Source of the DNA: Clostridia bacterium
Lineage (GTDB): Bacteria; Bacillota; Clostridia; Oscillospirales; CAG-272
NCBI GenBank assembly: GCA_017472305.1
Contig: JAFUQP010000014.1
Span: forward strand, 1-40,332
Direction: 5' to 3'
Length of the DNA: 40,332 nt
The translations under genes were made by a program, and so were the position numbers. Under the pieces are notes generated by a model. The model saw only the letters and a list, made by a program, of their open reading frames with translations, had not been told where the DNA came from and made no database searches. Below are positions 33,986 through 40,332 of this stretch, in pieces. Position 1 is the stretch's first letter. Every line of letters starts with the position of its first letter.

Positions 33986-35437
33986 ATGAATTATTCAATG
34001 ATAAGATACACCCTCGGGTGGCTGCTCTTATTCGAGGCGGCGTTCTTTCTCGTTCCTCTTATAACCGCTATTTGCTACCTCGAGAGCGCCGCCTTCGGCT
34101 TCCTTTTTGTGATGCTTATTTCCTGCGGAGTCGGTGTACTGTTCACATATAAAAAGCCCAAAAACACGGCGCTGTACGCGCGTGACGGCTTCGTCATAGT
34201 CGCGCTCAGCTGGATTGTTTTAAGTCTTTTCGGCGCGCTTCCCTTCCTCTTTACGGGCGCAACGAGCTCCTTTATTGACGCGCTCTTTGAGTCGGTTTCA
34301 GGCTTTACCACAACCGGCTCGAGCATTTTTACAGAGGTTGAGTCCTTGCCGAAATCCATCAATATGTGGCGCTGCTTCACTCACTGGGTAGGCGGTATGG
34401 GAGTGCTCGTCTTTATTATGGCGTTCCTTCCTCTCGGCGGCGGACACAATATGCATATTATGCGTGCGGAGAGCCCGGGTCCCTCTGTATCAAAGCTCGT
34501 ACCGAAGGTGAAGAACACCGCAATAATCCTCTATACAATCTACTTCGTGCTCACCCTTATTCAATTTATCGCATTGCTTATCTCGGGTATGAGCGTATAC
34601 GACGCCACAGCAACCGCTTTTGCTACTGCGGGCACGGGCGGCTTTGGAGTTCATAACGACAGTATGGCGTCAGCGAGCGCCGCTCAGCAAATTATCGTAA
34701 CTGTGTTTATGCTTCTCTTCTCGCTCAATTTCAACTCCTACTATCTCGTTCTGCGCGCGAAATTCAAGGATGCATTCAACTCCGAAATCAAGGCGTTTCT
34801 GATTATTGTGGCGGTAGCAATCACTCTTACAACCTTCAATATTGTCGGCTCGTCTTATGCGGTTGAGAATATTTGGGACGCGCTTCGTCACGCTGCCTTT
34901 TCGGTTGCCTCTATAATTTCAACCACAGGCTTTGCAACGCTTGACTTCAACCTCTGGCCCGAGCTGTCAAAAACTCTGCTCGTTCTTGTTATGTTTATCG
35001 GCGCGTGCGCGGGCAGCACCGGCGGCGGTATCAAGGTATCGCGTATTATTATACTTGTCAAGGGCTTCCTTCGCGAGCTCGGTATGCTGATAAGCCCGAA
35101 GCAGGTAAAGAAAATTTCAGTTGACAAGCGCCCTGTTGAAGGCGAGGTTGTTCGCTCGGTCAACGCATATATTGCCTGCTATATTCTGCTGTTCGTTGCC
35201 TCGCTTCTGTTAGTTTCCTTTGACAGCTTCGACCTTGTGACAAACTTCACTGCCGTTACGGCAACTCTTAACAATATAGGACCCGGACTCGGTGCCGTCG
35301 GACCGACCTCAAACTTCTCGGCATTCAGCCCTCTCTCGAAGCTTGTCCTAATCTTCGATATGCTTGCGGGAAGGCTGGAGCTCTTCCCTATGCTGCTTCT
35401 CTTCTCCCCTGCAACCTGGAAAAGAAAAAGAGCGTGA
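33986..35437 (+). CDS. trkH: Potassium uptake protein TrkH
   Basis: The membrane channel subunit that pairs with TrkA. The 483-residue protein has the four pore repeats expected: SVSGFTTTGSSIF, AFATAGTGGFG, SIISTTGFATLD and TLNNIGPGLGAVG, each with the selectivity glycine, and the gating loop GACAGSTGGGIKVSRI. The C-terminus RLELFPMLLLFSPATWKRKR is typical. The ribosome site is modest (AAGGTAG). It is the second gene of the operon, followed after 6 bases by a DMT transporter. Confidence 0.96.
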   Translation: MNYSMIRYTLGWLLLFEAAFFLVPLITAICYLESAAFGFLFVMLISCGVGVLFTYKKPKNTALYARDGFVIVALSWIVLSLFGALPFLFTGATSSFIDALFESVSGFTTTGSSIFTEVESLPKSINMWRCFTHWVGGMGVLVFIMAFLPLGGGHNMHIMRAESPGPSVSKLVPKVKNTAIILYTIYFVLTLIQFIALLISGMSVYDATATAFATAGTGGFGVHNDSMASASAAQQIIVTVFMLLFSLNFNSYYLVLRAKFKDAFNSEIKAFLIIVAVAITLTTFNIVGSSYAVENIWDALRHAAFSVASIISTTGFATLDFNLWPELSKTLLVLVMFIGACAGSTGGGIKVSRIIILVKGFLRELGMLISPKQVKKISVDKRPVEGEVVRSVNAYIACYILLFVASLLLVSFDSFDLVTNFTAVTATLNNIGPGLGAVGPTSNFSAFSPLSKLVLIFDMLAGRLELFPMLLLFSPATWKRKRA

Positions 35438-35443
35438 CCGAAT

Positions 35444-36370
35444 ATGAGAAAGCATTTATCATCATTACTGTTTTTAATTGCCGCTATGCTGTGGGGCTTC
35501 GCCTTCTCGGCGCAGAAGGCGGCAGAGGCGCTCTCGCCCTTCGTTATCGGAACGGTGAGAAACTTCATCGGGGCTCTGTTTTTGCTCCTCGTTATTCCCG
35601 CGCTTGACAAATTCACCAAAAACGGCAGACGCCTGCTTCGTGAAAACCGCCGTCCCGACTTTACCGCAAGCGAGCTGATAGGCGGCGCCGTATGCGGCGT
35701 AATACTTGCGATTGCCTCGGTGTTCCAGCAGCTCGGCATAAGCGAGGGCACAGACGCAGGAAAGGCGGCGTTCATTACCGCCCTCTACGTCGTTATGGTG
35801 CCGATAATCTCGCTCCTATTGAAGAAAACAGCGCCGATAAACGTCTATATCAGCGTGGCCTTTGCAGTTGTTGGCTTCTATTTCCTGTGCATCAAGGATG
35901 ACCTTACCCTTGAGCTTTCAGACACGCTCGTTCTCATCTGCGCGCTCATTTTCGCTCTACATATTATAGTTATTGATATATTCTCGCCAAGATGCGACGG
36001 AGTCAGAATGTCCTGCGTACAGTTTGCCGTTGCGTTCGTTTTAAACGGTGTGCTTATGCTCGTATTCGATATGCCGCTCGACCTTCGCGCTATCGGCTCG
36101 GCGCTCCCTGCCCTTCTCTATCTCGGCATCTGCTCAAGCGGTATTGCCTACACGCTGCAAATTGTCGGGCAGCGCGACGCAAACCCTGCCGTCGCCTCGA
36201 TAATTCTCTCGCTTGAATCGGTGTTCGGCGTAATCGGCGGCGCTATCGTATTCGGAGAGGTGCTTTCGCTTAGGGAGTATGTTGGCTGCGCTATCGTATT
36301 CCTTGCGGTAATACTCTCACAGCTGGACCTTAAGGTCGGTAAGAAACCGAAAAAAGACGCGAAGGATTAA
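35444..36370 (+). CDS. DMT superfamily (EamA) transporter
   Basis: A 308-residue drug/metabolite transporter with two EamA repeats (about residues 6-140 and 150-290) and ten predicted helices: MLWGFAFSAQKAAEALSP and FIGALFLLLVIP in the first half, CSSGIAYTLQIVGQRDANPAVASIILSLE and GEVLSLREYVGCAIVF in the second. Substrate unknown; amino acids or metabolites are common. It starts six bases after trkH and depends on the trk promoter, although no functional link with potassium is evident. Confidence 0.9.
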   Translation: MRKHLSSLLFLIAAMLWGFAFSAQKAAEALSPFVIGTVRNFIGALFLLLVIPALDKFTKNGRRLLRENRRPDFTASELIGGAVCGVILAIASVFQQLGISEGTDAGKAAFITALYVVMVPIISLLLKKTAPINVYISVAFAVVGFYFLCIKDDLTLELSDTLVLICALIFALHIIVIDIFSPRCDGVRMSCVQFAVAFVLNGVLMLVFDMPLDLRAIGSALPALLYLGICSSGIAYTLQIVGQRDANPAVASIILSLESVFGVIGGAIVFGEVLSLREYVGCAIVFLAVILSQLDLKVGKKPKKDAKD

Positions 36371-36474
36371 GCGAAAACCAAAACAGACTCATTCGTGACA
36401 TCAGCCTACGCGTTGCCGCGGCATTACACGGCAGTCACAAAAACAATACGTTCCGAATTCGAAAGGACACAAAA

Positions 36475-37026
36475 ATGAAAAATCTCGTCGAAAAGCAGAT
36501 TTCAAGAGAAAAAATATTCAAGGGCAATGTGCTCGAGGTTGTCCGTGACACAGTCGAGCTGCCTAACGGGAAGCCGGCAACGCGGGAGATGTGTCTGCAC
36601 CTCGGTGCGGTTGCCGTAATTCCGATTCTCCCCGACGGAAGGGTCGTTATGGAGAGGCAATACCGCTATCCTATAGAGAGAGTAGTGCTCGAAATTCCCG
36701 CAGGAAAGCTCGACTATAAAGGCGAGGACCCTCTCGCCGCCGCGCATCGAGAGCTGCGCGAGGAAACCGGAGCTATCGCGGGAAAAATGACGCCACTCGG
36801 TGAGCTTGTCGCCTCACCTGCGCTTATCAGCGAGAGAATTCAGCTCTACCTTGCGGAGGAGCTGACCTTTGGCGAGCGTGAGCTTGACGAGGACGAGTTC
36901 CTCGAGGTTGAGTATATCCCGCTCTCCGAGCTTGTAGAGATGGTTATGCGCGGCGAGATATGCGACGGCAAAACGCAGATTGCAGTCTTGAAGGCAGACA
37001 AAATTTTAAGAGAAAGAAAGCAATGA
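36475..37026 (+). CDS. Nudix hydrolase, ADP-ribose pyrophosphatase-like
   Basis: A 183-residue Nudix protein similar to NudF-type ADP-ribose pyrophosphatases (VLEIPAGKLD, then HRELREETGA; RYPIERVVLEIPAG is the typical preceding strand). The Nudix box has REELxEExG intact (R92-G99); the loop after AGK is one residue longer than the textbook form, which I believe is common in Clostridia. AAAGGA lies seven bases before the ATG. It follows the DMT gene by 104 bases with no visible promoter or terminator between, so it may be cotranscribed. Confidence 0.9.
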   Translation: MKNLVEKQISREKIFKGNVLEVVRDTVELPNGKPATREMCLHLGAVAVIPILPDGRVVMERQYRYPIERVVLEIPAGKLDYKGEDPLAAAHRELREETGAIAGKMTPLGELVASPALISERIQLYLAEELTFGERELDEDEFLEVEYIPLSELVEMVMRGEICDGKTQIAVLKADKILRERKQ

Positions 37027-37165
37027 ACGCCCCCTTACAGGAGAAGCCAGGCACAGCACCTCAAAAGGGCTGATTTCAGCCGATTGTCCGAAAGCGAAGC
37101 GATTAATTCGATATCCGACCCGGAGCCTTCTTTGGAGATTTCCTTATAAAAAAAATCAATCAAAA
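37027..37165. other. Spacer after the Nudix gene, nothing recognised
   Basis: I see no reading frame with a start signal, no RNA gene and no repeat here; only an A-rich stretch leading into the terminator. Confidence 0.4.
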
Positions 37166-37200
37166 AAACGGAGATACAGTCAAATGCTGCATCTCCGTTT
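37166..37200. terminator. Bidirectional terminator between Nudix and ECF genes
   Basis: AAACGGAGAT and ATCTCCGTTT pair around 15 bases; A-run before and T-run after (TTTTCTTTGTTTT), so it can serve both convergent genes. Confidence 0.8.
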
Positions 37201-37234
37201 TCTTTGTTTTATAGAATTTTGTAAGCTTTTGTTT

Positions 37235-37792
37235 TCATTTTAAGGATTTTTTATGCCAACAAGGAACATAAGCACCGCTTTTTATCAACACCGAGATAAG
37301 CGTTGGGACAAGAATCAGCTGAAGAATTATTCCCGGGATAGCCTCAAGGAACGCCCCACCAATAAAGAGCGAGAAGCCAAAGCCGTCGCCGAACACTCCG
37401 AGCAGAACAGCCATAACCGCACCCCAAACAGCTCTTCCAACGAGCATAGCGGAAAGCAAGGGAAGATAGTAAGCCGCAAATCTACGCGGCTTCATAACCG
37501 AGAAGCAAATCCCGATGACAAGCCCATAGCTCATAAGCTCAAAGGCCATTGCAATAGCCGTCGGGAAAATCAGCGGCTTCGAGAAAATCAATGAGCGCGT
37601 AAGAGGCAATACGAAACCGAGCGCGCCTCCCCAGATTCCGCCAAAGAGCGCACCGCAAAGAAGCACGGGAATATGCATAGGCAAAAGAAGGTTTCCAATC
37701 TCGGGTATCTGCCCGGTAAGAAGGGGTAAGAGATAACCTACGGCAAGTAATAGCGCTGTGCCGGTCAGCTTTATTAACGTATCTCGCCGCAT
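37235..37792 (-). CDS. ECF transporter substrate-binding (S) subunit
   Basis: A 185-residue, six-helix membrane protein of the ECF transporter S-component group (LLLPMHIPVLLCGALFGGIWGGALGFVLPLTRSL, then AMAFELMSYGLVIGICF and GGAFLEAIPGIILQLILVP). These bind a vitamin or related nutrient and share the EcfA/EcfA'/EcfT module encoded elsewhere. The substrate cannot be read from sequence; FolT/PanT/HMP-type relatives look similar. I take the ATG at 37792 (MRRDTLIKL), with GAGGGG seven bases upstream, over an upstream TTG. Single gene with its own promoter and a structured leader. Confidence 0.85.
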   Translation of the reverse strand: MRRDTLIKLTGTALLLAVGYLLPLLTGQIPEIGNLLLPMHIPVLLCGALFGGIWGGALGFVLPLTRSLIFSKPLIFPTAIAMAFELMSYGLVIGICFSVMKPRRFAAYYLPLLSAMLVGRAVWGAVMAVLLGVFGDGFGFSLFIGGAFLEAIPGIILQLILVPTLISVLIKSGAYVPCWHKKSLK

Positions 37793-37827
37793 ATTTATAC
37801 CCCTCTCCAAAAGTGTTTCCTTCTAAG

Positions 37828-37885
37828 CTCGGTCATTCTTACTTTTTGCGTTTTTCAGAGGTAAACCGAAAGCAAAATGCCCGAG
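37828..37885 (-). ncRNA. Candidate structured leader of the ECF S-subunit gene
   Basis: On the minus strand CTCGG (37885-37881) pairs with CCGAG (37832-37828), and inside TTTTGC (37877-37872) with GCAAAA (37849-37844), with further short pairs around GGT/ACC. The element starts close to the predicted transcription start and ends 36 bases before the ATG. ECF genes are often controlled by vitamin riboswitches, but I could not match this to THF, preQ1, TPP or cobalamin patterns. Confidence 0.4.
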
Positions 37886-37894
37886 TAGTAATTT

Positions 37895-37923
37895 ATTTTA
37901 CCACATAATTATACAAAGGTCAA
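37895..37923 (-). promoter_or_regulatory. Promoter of the ECF S-subunit gene
   Basis: Minus strand TTGACC (37923-37918), 17-base spacer, TAAAAT (37900-37895). It faces away from the CvpA-like gene's promoter, 30 bases off. Confidence 0.75.
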
Positions 37924-37953
37924 TGATTTTGTTCACAAATAATATAAAATATA

Positions 37954-37982
37954 TTGACAAAGTGTTAAAAATGATGTAATAT
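37954..37982 (+). promoter_or_regulatory. Promoter of the CvpA-like gene
   Basis: TTGACA (37954-37959), 17-base spacer, TAATAT (37977-37982). Confidence 0.75.
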
Positions 37983-38025
37983 ATTGTTATAACAAAATTT
38001 TTAATAAAGGATGGATATATCTATT

Positions 38026-39708
38026 ATGGGCGCTATCACAGGCATCTTCGGATATGCCACGGAGCAGCTTGAGGCAGGTACTCCTATGAGCTACGTTGCT
38101 CTCGGAATTCTCGGACTCTTCGCTTGGCTTATTCTCTACCACCTTCTCCACGGTCTTCGCCGCGGAGTCTTCCGCCAGATTGCTCACACCGCTATTATGC
38201 TTCTTGCAGCGGTTGTAGCATTCTTCGCAACCAAGTACGCAGCAGGCTACCTCTTTGACACGCTTATGGAAACCTCGCTCGAGGAGCTTCTTGCACAGGC
38301 AGGCGTCGGCGAGATGGACGAGGCAACTATGGGTATCCTCAACTCGCTCGGCAACGAGACTCTCGTATACCTTCTTGCTCTCCCCGTCGGAGTTATGGTT
38401 ACTCCTCTCGTATTTATGCTTCTGTTTGCAGTTCTTAACGTTCTCTTCAGAATCATATACCTTATCGTTCGCGGTATTTTACATATTGGCAAGGGCCACG
38501 GCGCAGTTCAAAGACTCACCGGTATGCTCCTTGGCGCATGCGAGGGACTTATCATAGCATCTATTCTTATGCTTCCCTTCGCTGCTATAATTGGCTCGGC
38601 TGACGAGATGATGGCAGCAGCCTCAACCGCCGCTGACGATGCCGACGGCGCAGACGACGGTGCAAACGATGACGCAGATGACTCGGCAGACGCAGGCTCG
38701 GATATGGATATGGACGCAATGTACGAGGAGTACCTCAAGCCCCTTGCGGCTCACCCCGTATTTGCTATCACAAAGAGCATCGGCGGCGAGCTAGTTCTCG
38801 ACGGACTTGCAACCTTCAAGCTTGACGGCGAAAACTCCATAAATACCCGCGAGGAATTCGCAAGCATTATGGGACTCATTCTTGTTGACGGCTCGAAGCT
38901 TATGGAAGCCGACTTCAACAACCTTACCGACGACGATAAGACTGCAATGAGCGCAATTATCGACTACGTTGATGACTCCGACTATATGGCTACCATTATG
39001 GCAGGTCTTCTTAACGTTATGGGCGACATTCTCGAGGACCAGATGGCTGAATCCGGAGCAGGCGACGAGGGTGGAATTGACTTCGTAACTCCTATGTTCT
39101 CTGTCTTTTCTGACATCACCGCCGACGAGGTTGGCGGAGTTCTCGTAACCTTCAAGGACTTCTACTTCCTTATCTCTGACGAGGGCGTGCTTGAGGCTAT
39201 TTCCTCGGGCGACAACACCGCGCTCTCCGAGGTATTCACCAAGAAGGTTGAGGGCGATCCCGAGAACAGAACCGTTCTTTCCAAGGCTATCTCCATTCTT
39301 AACGGCAACAGCCGCACCGTTGTGCTCGTTACCACTCTTACCAAGATGACCTTCGCTATGATGGCGGAGAGCGAAGAGATGGGTGATGAAATCGAGGCAG
39401 TTTACGACGACGTTAAGGATAAGGTTAACACCACCGTTGCTAAGCTTGACGAGTGCGATACCCGTGAGGAGAAGGTTGAAACCGCAAAGACCGATATTGC
39501 GGCAGCTCTCACAGAGAACGACATCGAGCTTGAGGACGAAATAGTTGAGCAGCTTGCAGACGAGCTCGTTAACGTTGTCGAGGCAGAGGGCTTTGACGGC
39601 AACCTCACCGAGGCTCAGTTCAACGAGGTAATGCTCAAGTATTACGATGCTTTCATGGAGCAGATGGAAGAGGAGAATAACAACGGCGGCGCAGGCGACG
39701 CACAGTAA
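38026..39708 (+). CDS. CvpA-like membrane protein with long acidic extension
   Basis: A 560-residue protein. Residues 1-190 hold four membrane segments (about 22-42, 53-77, 113-150, 166-190) with the arrangement of the CvpA family (GLRRGVFRQIAHTAIML; RLTGMLLGACEGLII). Then comes an Asp/Ala linker (about 200-230) and some 330 residues of acidic, alpha-helical, mostly soluble sequence that I do not recognise, much longer than a usual CvpA (about 160-200 residues). The start at 38026 (MGAITGIFGY) has AAAGGATGG at a good distance; an ATG at 38011 directly abuts that site and is less likely. Single gene with its own promoter and terminator. A role at the envelope is likely, its nature unknown. Confidence 0.78.
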   Translation: MGAITGIFGYATEQLEAGTPMSYVALGILGLFAWLILYHLLHGLRRGVFRQIAHTAIMLLAAVVAFFATKYAAGYLFDTLMETSLEELLAQAGVGEMDEATMGILNSLGNETLVYLLALPVGVMVTPLVFMLLFAVLNVLFRIIYLIVRGILHIGKGHGAVQRLTGMLLGACEGLIIASILMLPFAAIIGSADEMMAAASTAADDADGADDGANDDADDSADAGSDMDMDAMYEEYLKPLAAHPVFAITKSIGGELVLDGLATFKLDGENSINTREEFASIMGLILVDGSKLMEADFNNLTDDDKTAMSAIIDYVDDSDYMATIMAGLLNVMGDILEDQMAESGAGDEGGIDFVTPMFSVFSDITADEVGGVLVTFKDFYFLISDEGVLEAISSGDNTALSEVFTKKVEGDPENRTVLSKAISILNGNSRTVVLVTTLTKMTFAMMAESEEMGDEIEAVYDDVKDKVNTTVAKLDECDTREEKVETAKTDIAAALTENDIELEDEIVEQLADELVNVVEAEGFDGNLTEAQFNEVMLKYYDAFMEQMEEENNNGGAGDAQ

Positions 39709-39751
39709 TTTATCTTATATTAATATTTAATTATTACGCAAGTTAAATAGC

Positions 39752-39785
39752 AAAAGAGCGTTGGTTTTTCCAACGCTCTTTTTTC
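39752..39785 (+). terminator. Terminator of the CvpA-like gene
   Basis: AAAAGAGCGTTGG and CCAACGCTCTTTT form a 13-bp stem around TTTTT, with a further T-run. Confidence 0.85.
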
Positions 39786-39797
39786 GTTATACAAAAA

Positions 39798-39825
39798 GCT
39801 CTCCCCTGCTTTCGCGGGGGAGAGC
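39798..39825 (-). terminator. Terminator of the right-edge gene, copy 2 (distal)
   Basis: GCTCTCCCC (39798-39806) pairs with GGGGAGAGC (39817-39825), extended inside to about 12 bp; TTTTTGT follows on the minus strand. It is the same sequence as the terminator at 40175-40202. Confidence 0.75.
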
Positions 39826-39837
39826 CAAATTATTTTG

Positions 39838-39860
39838 CTTGCAAAATTAAACGTTGTTAC
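39838..39860 (-). repeat. Short third copy of the right-edge gene's tail
   Basis: CTTGCAAAATTAAACGTTG (39839-39857) repeats the stop-codon region of the two longer copies (TTTGCAAAATTAAACGTTG). It directly precedes, on the minus strand, the distal terminator copy. Confidence 0.6.
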
Positions 39861-39952
39861 AGCGAATTAATTTTGATAAAGCGCGAGGCTTTGCGAGGCG
39901 CAGGCGTACAAGGGTACGTCGCGACCGATGCAAACCGATGCGATTTGCAAAA

Positions 39953-40045
39953 TTAAACGTTGTAGAACTCTACAAGCTTCTTGAGTCTTTCATACTTAGC
40001 CTTTGCAGTTTCCTCTGCCTTTGCAAAGAGCTCCTTTGCTCTCTC
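39953..40045 (-). pseudogene. Duplicated last 30 codons of the right-edge gene
   Basis: On the minus strand this reads ERAKELFAKAEETAKAKY-ERLKKLVEFYNV and a stop, identical to 40240-40332. Upstream of it the frame runs into repeat spacer (GGGGTAGCGAAGCGC on the plus strand), with no start signal, so it is a tail fragment rather than a gene. Confidence 0.8.
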
Positions 40046-40088
40046 GGGGTAGCGAAGCGCTTTAGTGCGTAGCGGCGCGAGGGTATTA

Positions 40089-40113
40089 GAAAACAGTCCG
40101 GTGGACTGTTTTC
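40089..40113. other. 11-bp perfect hairpin in the repeat spacer
   Basis: GAAAACAGTCC and GGACTGTTTTC pair around GGT. It is symmetrical enough to work as a bidirectional terminator-like element, and lies between GC-rich stretches unlike neighbouring coding DNA, so it may belong to an interspersed repeat. Confidence 0.6.
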
Positions 40114-40174
40114 CCCCGAGCGTGACCGAGCCGCAGCGAGAGGCCTGTGCAAGTCTTGTATATCTATCTAAAAA

Positions 40175-40202
40175 GCTCTCCCCTGCTTTCGCGGGGGAGA
40201 GC
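40175..40202 (-). terminator. Terminator of the right-edge gene, copy 1 (proximal)
   Basis: GCTCTCCCC (40175-40183) with GGGGAGAGC (40194-40202); TTTTTAGAT follows on the minus strand. It stands 38 bases after the stop codon at 40240, the normal place for this gene's terminator. Confidence 0.8.
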
Positions 40203-40239
40203 CAAATGTTTTTGATGCAAACCGATGCGATTTGCAAAA

Positions 40240-40332
40240 TTAAACGTTGTAGAACTCTACAAGCTTCTTGAGTCTTTCATACTTAGCCTTTGCAGTTTCC
40301 TCTGCCTTTGCAAAGAGCTCCTTTGCTCTCTC
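40240..40332 (-). CDS. C-terminal end of an unidentified protein (truncated by window edge)
   Basis: Thirty codons and a stop, ending ERLKKLVEFYNV. It is rich in Lys, Glu and Ala and would be helical, probably a C-terminal helix. Too short for me to name the family. The same 30 codons recur at 39953-40045. This copy is taken as the real gene end because it continues past the window edge and is followed by a normally spaced terminator. Confidence 0.6.
   Translation of the reverse strand, partial: ERAKELFAKAEETAKAKYERLKKLVEFYNV

Larger units (their letters stand above)
39927..40332 (-). repeat. 287-bp-period direct repeat carrying a gene tail and terminator
   Basis: 39927-40045 (119 bases) is identical to 40214-40332, the latter cut by the window edge. 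Between them are a terminator (40175-40202), a GC-rich spacer and an 11-bp hairpin (40089-40113). With the pieces at 39798-39860 this accounts for the 531 bases between the CvpA-like gene and the gene at the edge. Confidence 0.9.

Noticed and set aside
39953-40237. 94-residue protein spanning the right-edge repeat
   Set aside because: Only its last 30 codons are gene-derived; the rest reads through a terminator and spacer.

Overview
The window looks like chromosomal DNA of a mid-GC, low-to-moderate-AT member of the Clostridia (Bacillota), probably an uncultured gut lineage. Reasons: Bacillota-type house-keeping proteins (RpoB/RpoC, GreA, RF3, AckA), strong purine-rich AAGGAG-like ribosome binding sites, consensus SigA promoters (TTGACA-17-TATAAT), many hairpin-plus-U terminators, a FeoA-FeoA-FeoB-Cys-rich cassette and AraC regulators of Clostridia type. 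I cannot name genus or species from the sequence alone. I see no tRNA, rRNA, CRISPR array, transposase or prophage gene.

Layout. 1-5863 (minus): rpoC (N-terminal part only, runs off the left edge) preceded by rpoB, driven by its own promoter rather than by an rplJL cluster. 5944-10817 (minus): an apparent operon prfC - trmB - two overlapping RadC-like genes - a structured RNA - a DUF554 membrane protein, closed by a terminator. 10848-11259: a 155-bp tandem repeat lying between greA and its terminator, with a second copy of the last 30 bases of greA. 11260-13656 (minus): PAP2-like protein - ackA - greA. 13693-15353 (plus): a PfkB/KDG-kinase-like sugar kinase and a small two-helix membrane protein. 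15386-24885 (minus): a three-gene operon of unknown function: a 2190-residue lipoprotein (alpha/alpha-toroid-like domain followed by seven jelly-roll repeats) and two cytosolic paralogues of the toroid-like domain, with an AraC-type operator at the promoter. 24986-28190 (minus): iron uptake cassette feoA-feoA-feoB-Cys-rich protein with three GTTAGC-N4-GCTAAC iron boxes. 28319-30901: two paralogous AraC regulators flanking a DtxR-family regulator. 31025-32341 (plus): an F420-0 glutamate-ligase-like protein. 32423-37200 (plus): trkA, trkH, a DMT-family transporter and a Nudix hydrolase. 37235-37923 (minus): an ECF-transporter substrate-binding subunit with a structured leader. 37954-39785 (plus): a CvpA-like membrane protein. 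39785-40332: repeats carrying two copies of the last 30 codons of a gene that lies beyond the right edge.

How it works together. The Feo cassette, its iron boxes and the nearby DtxR gene form a coherent ferrous-iron regulon. TrkA/TrkH are a potassium uptake pair. The toroid/jelly-roll operon plus adjacent AraC genes looks like a regulated surface system, perhaps for a carbohydrate polymer, but the substrate and chemistry are unknown; it is the best candidate here for an undescribed system. A second theme is structural: at two unrelated places (greA and the right-edge gene) the 3' end of a gene is present twice with repeat DNA in between, which suggests a common mechanism that copies gene tails or inserts at them.
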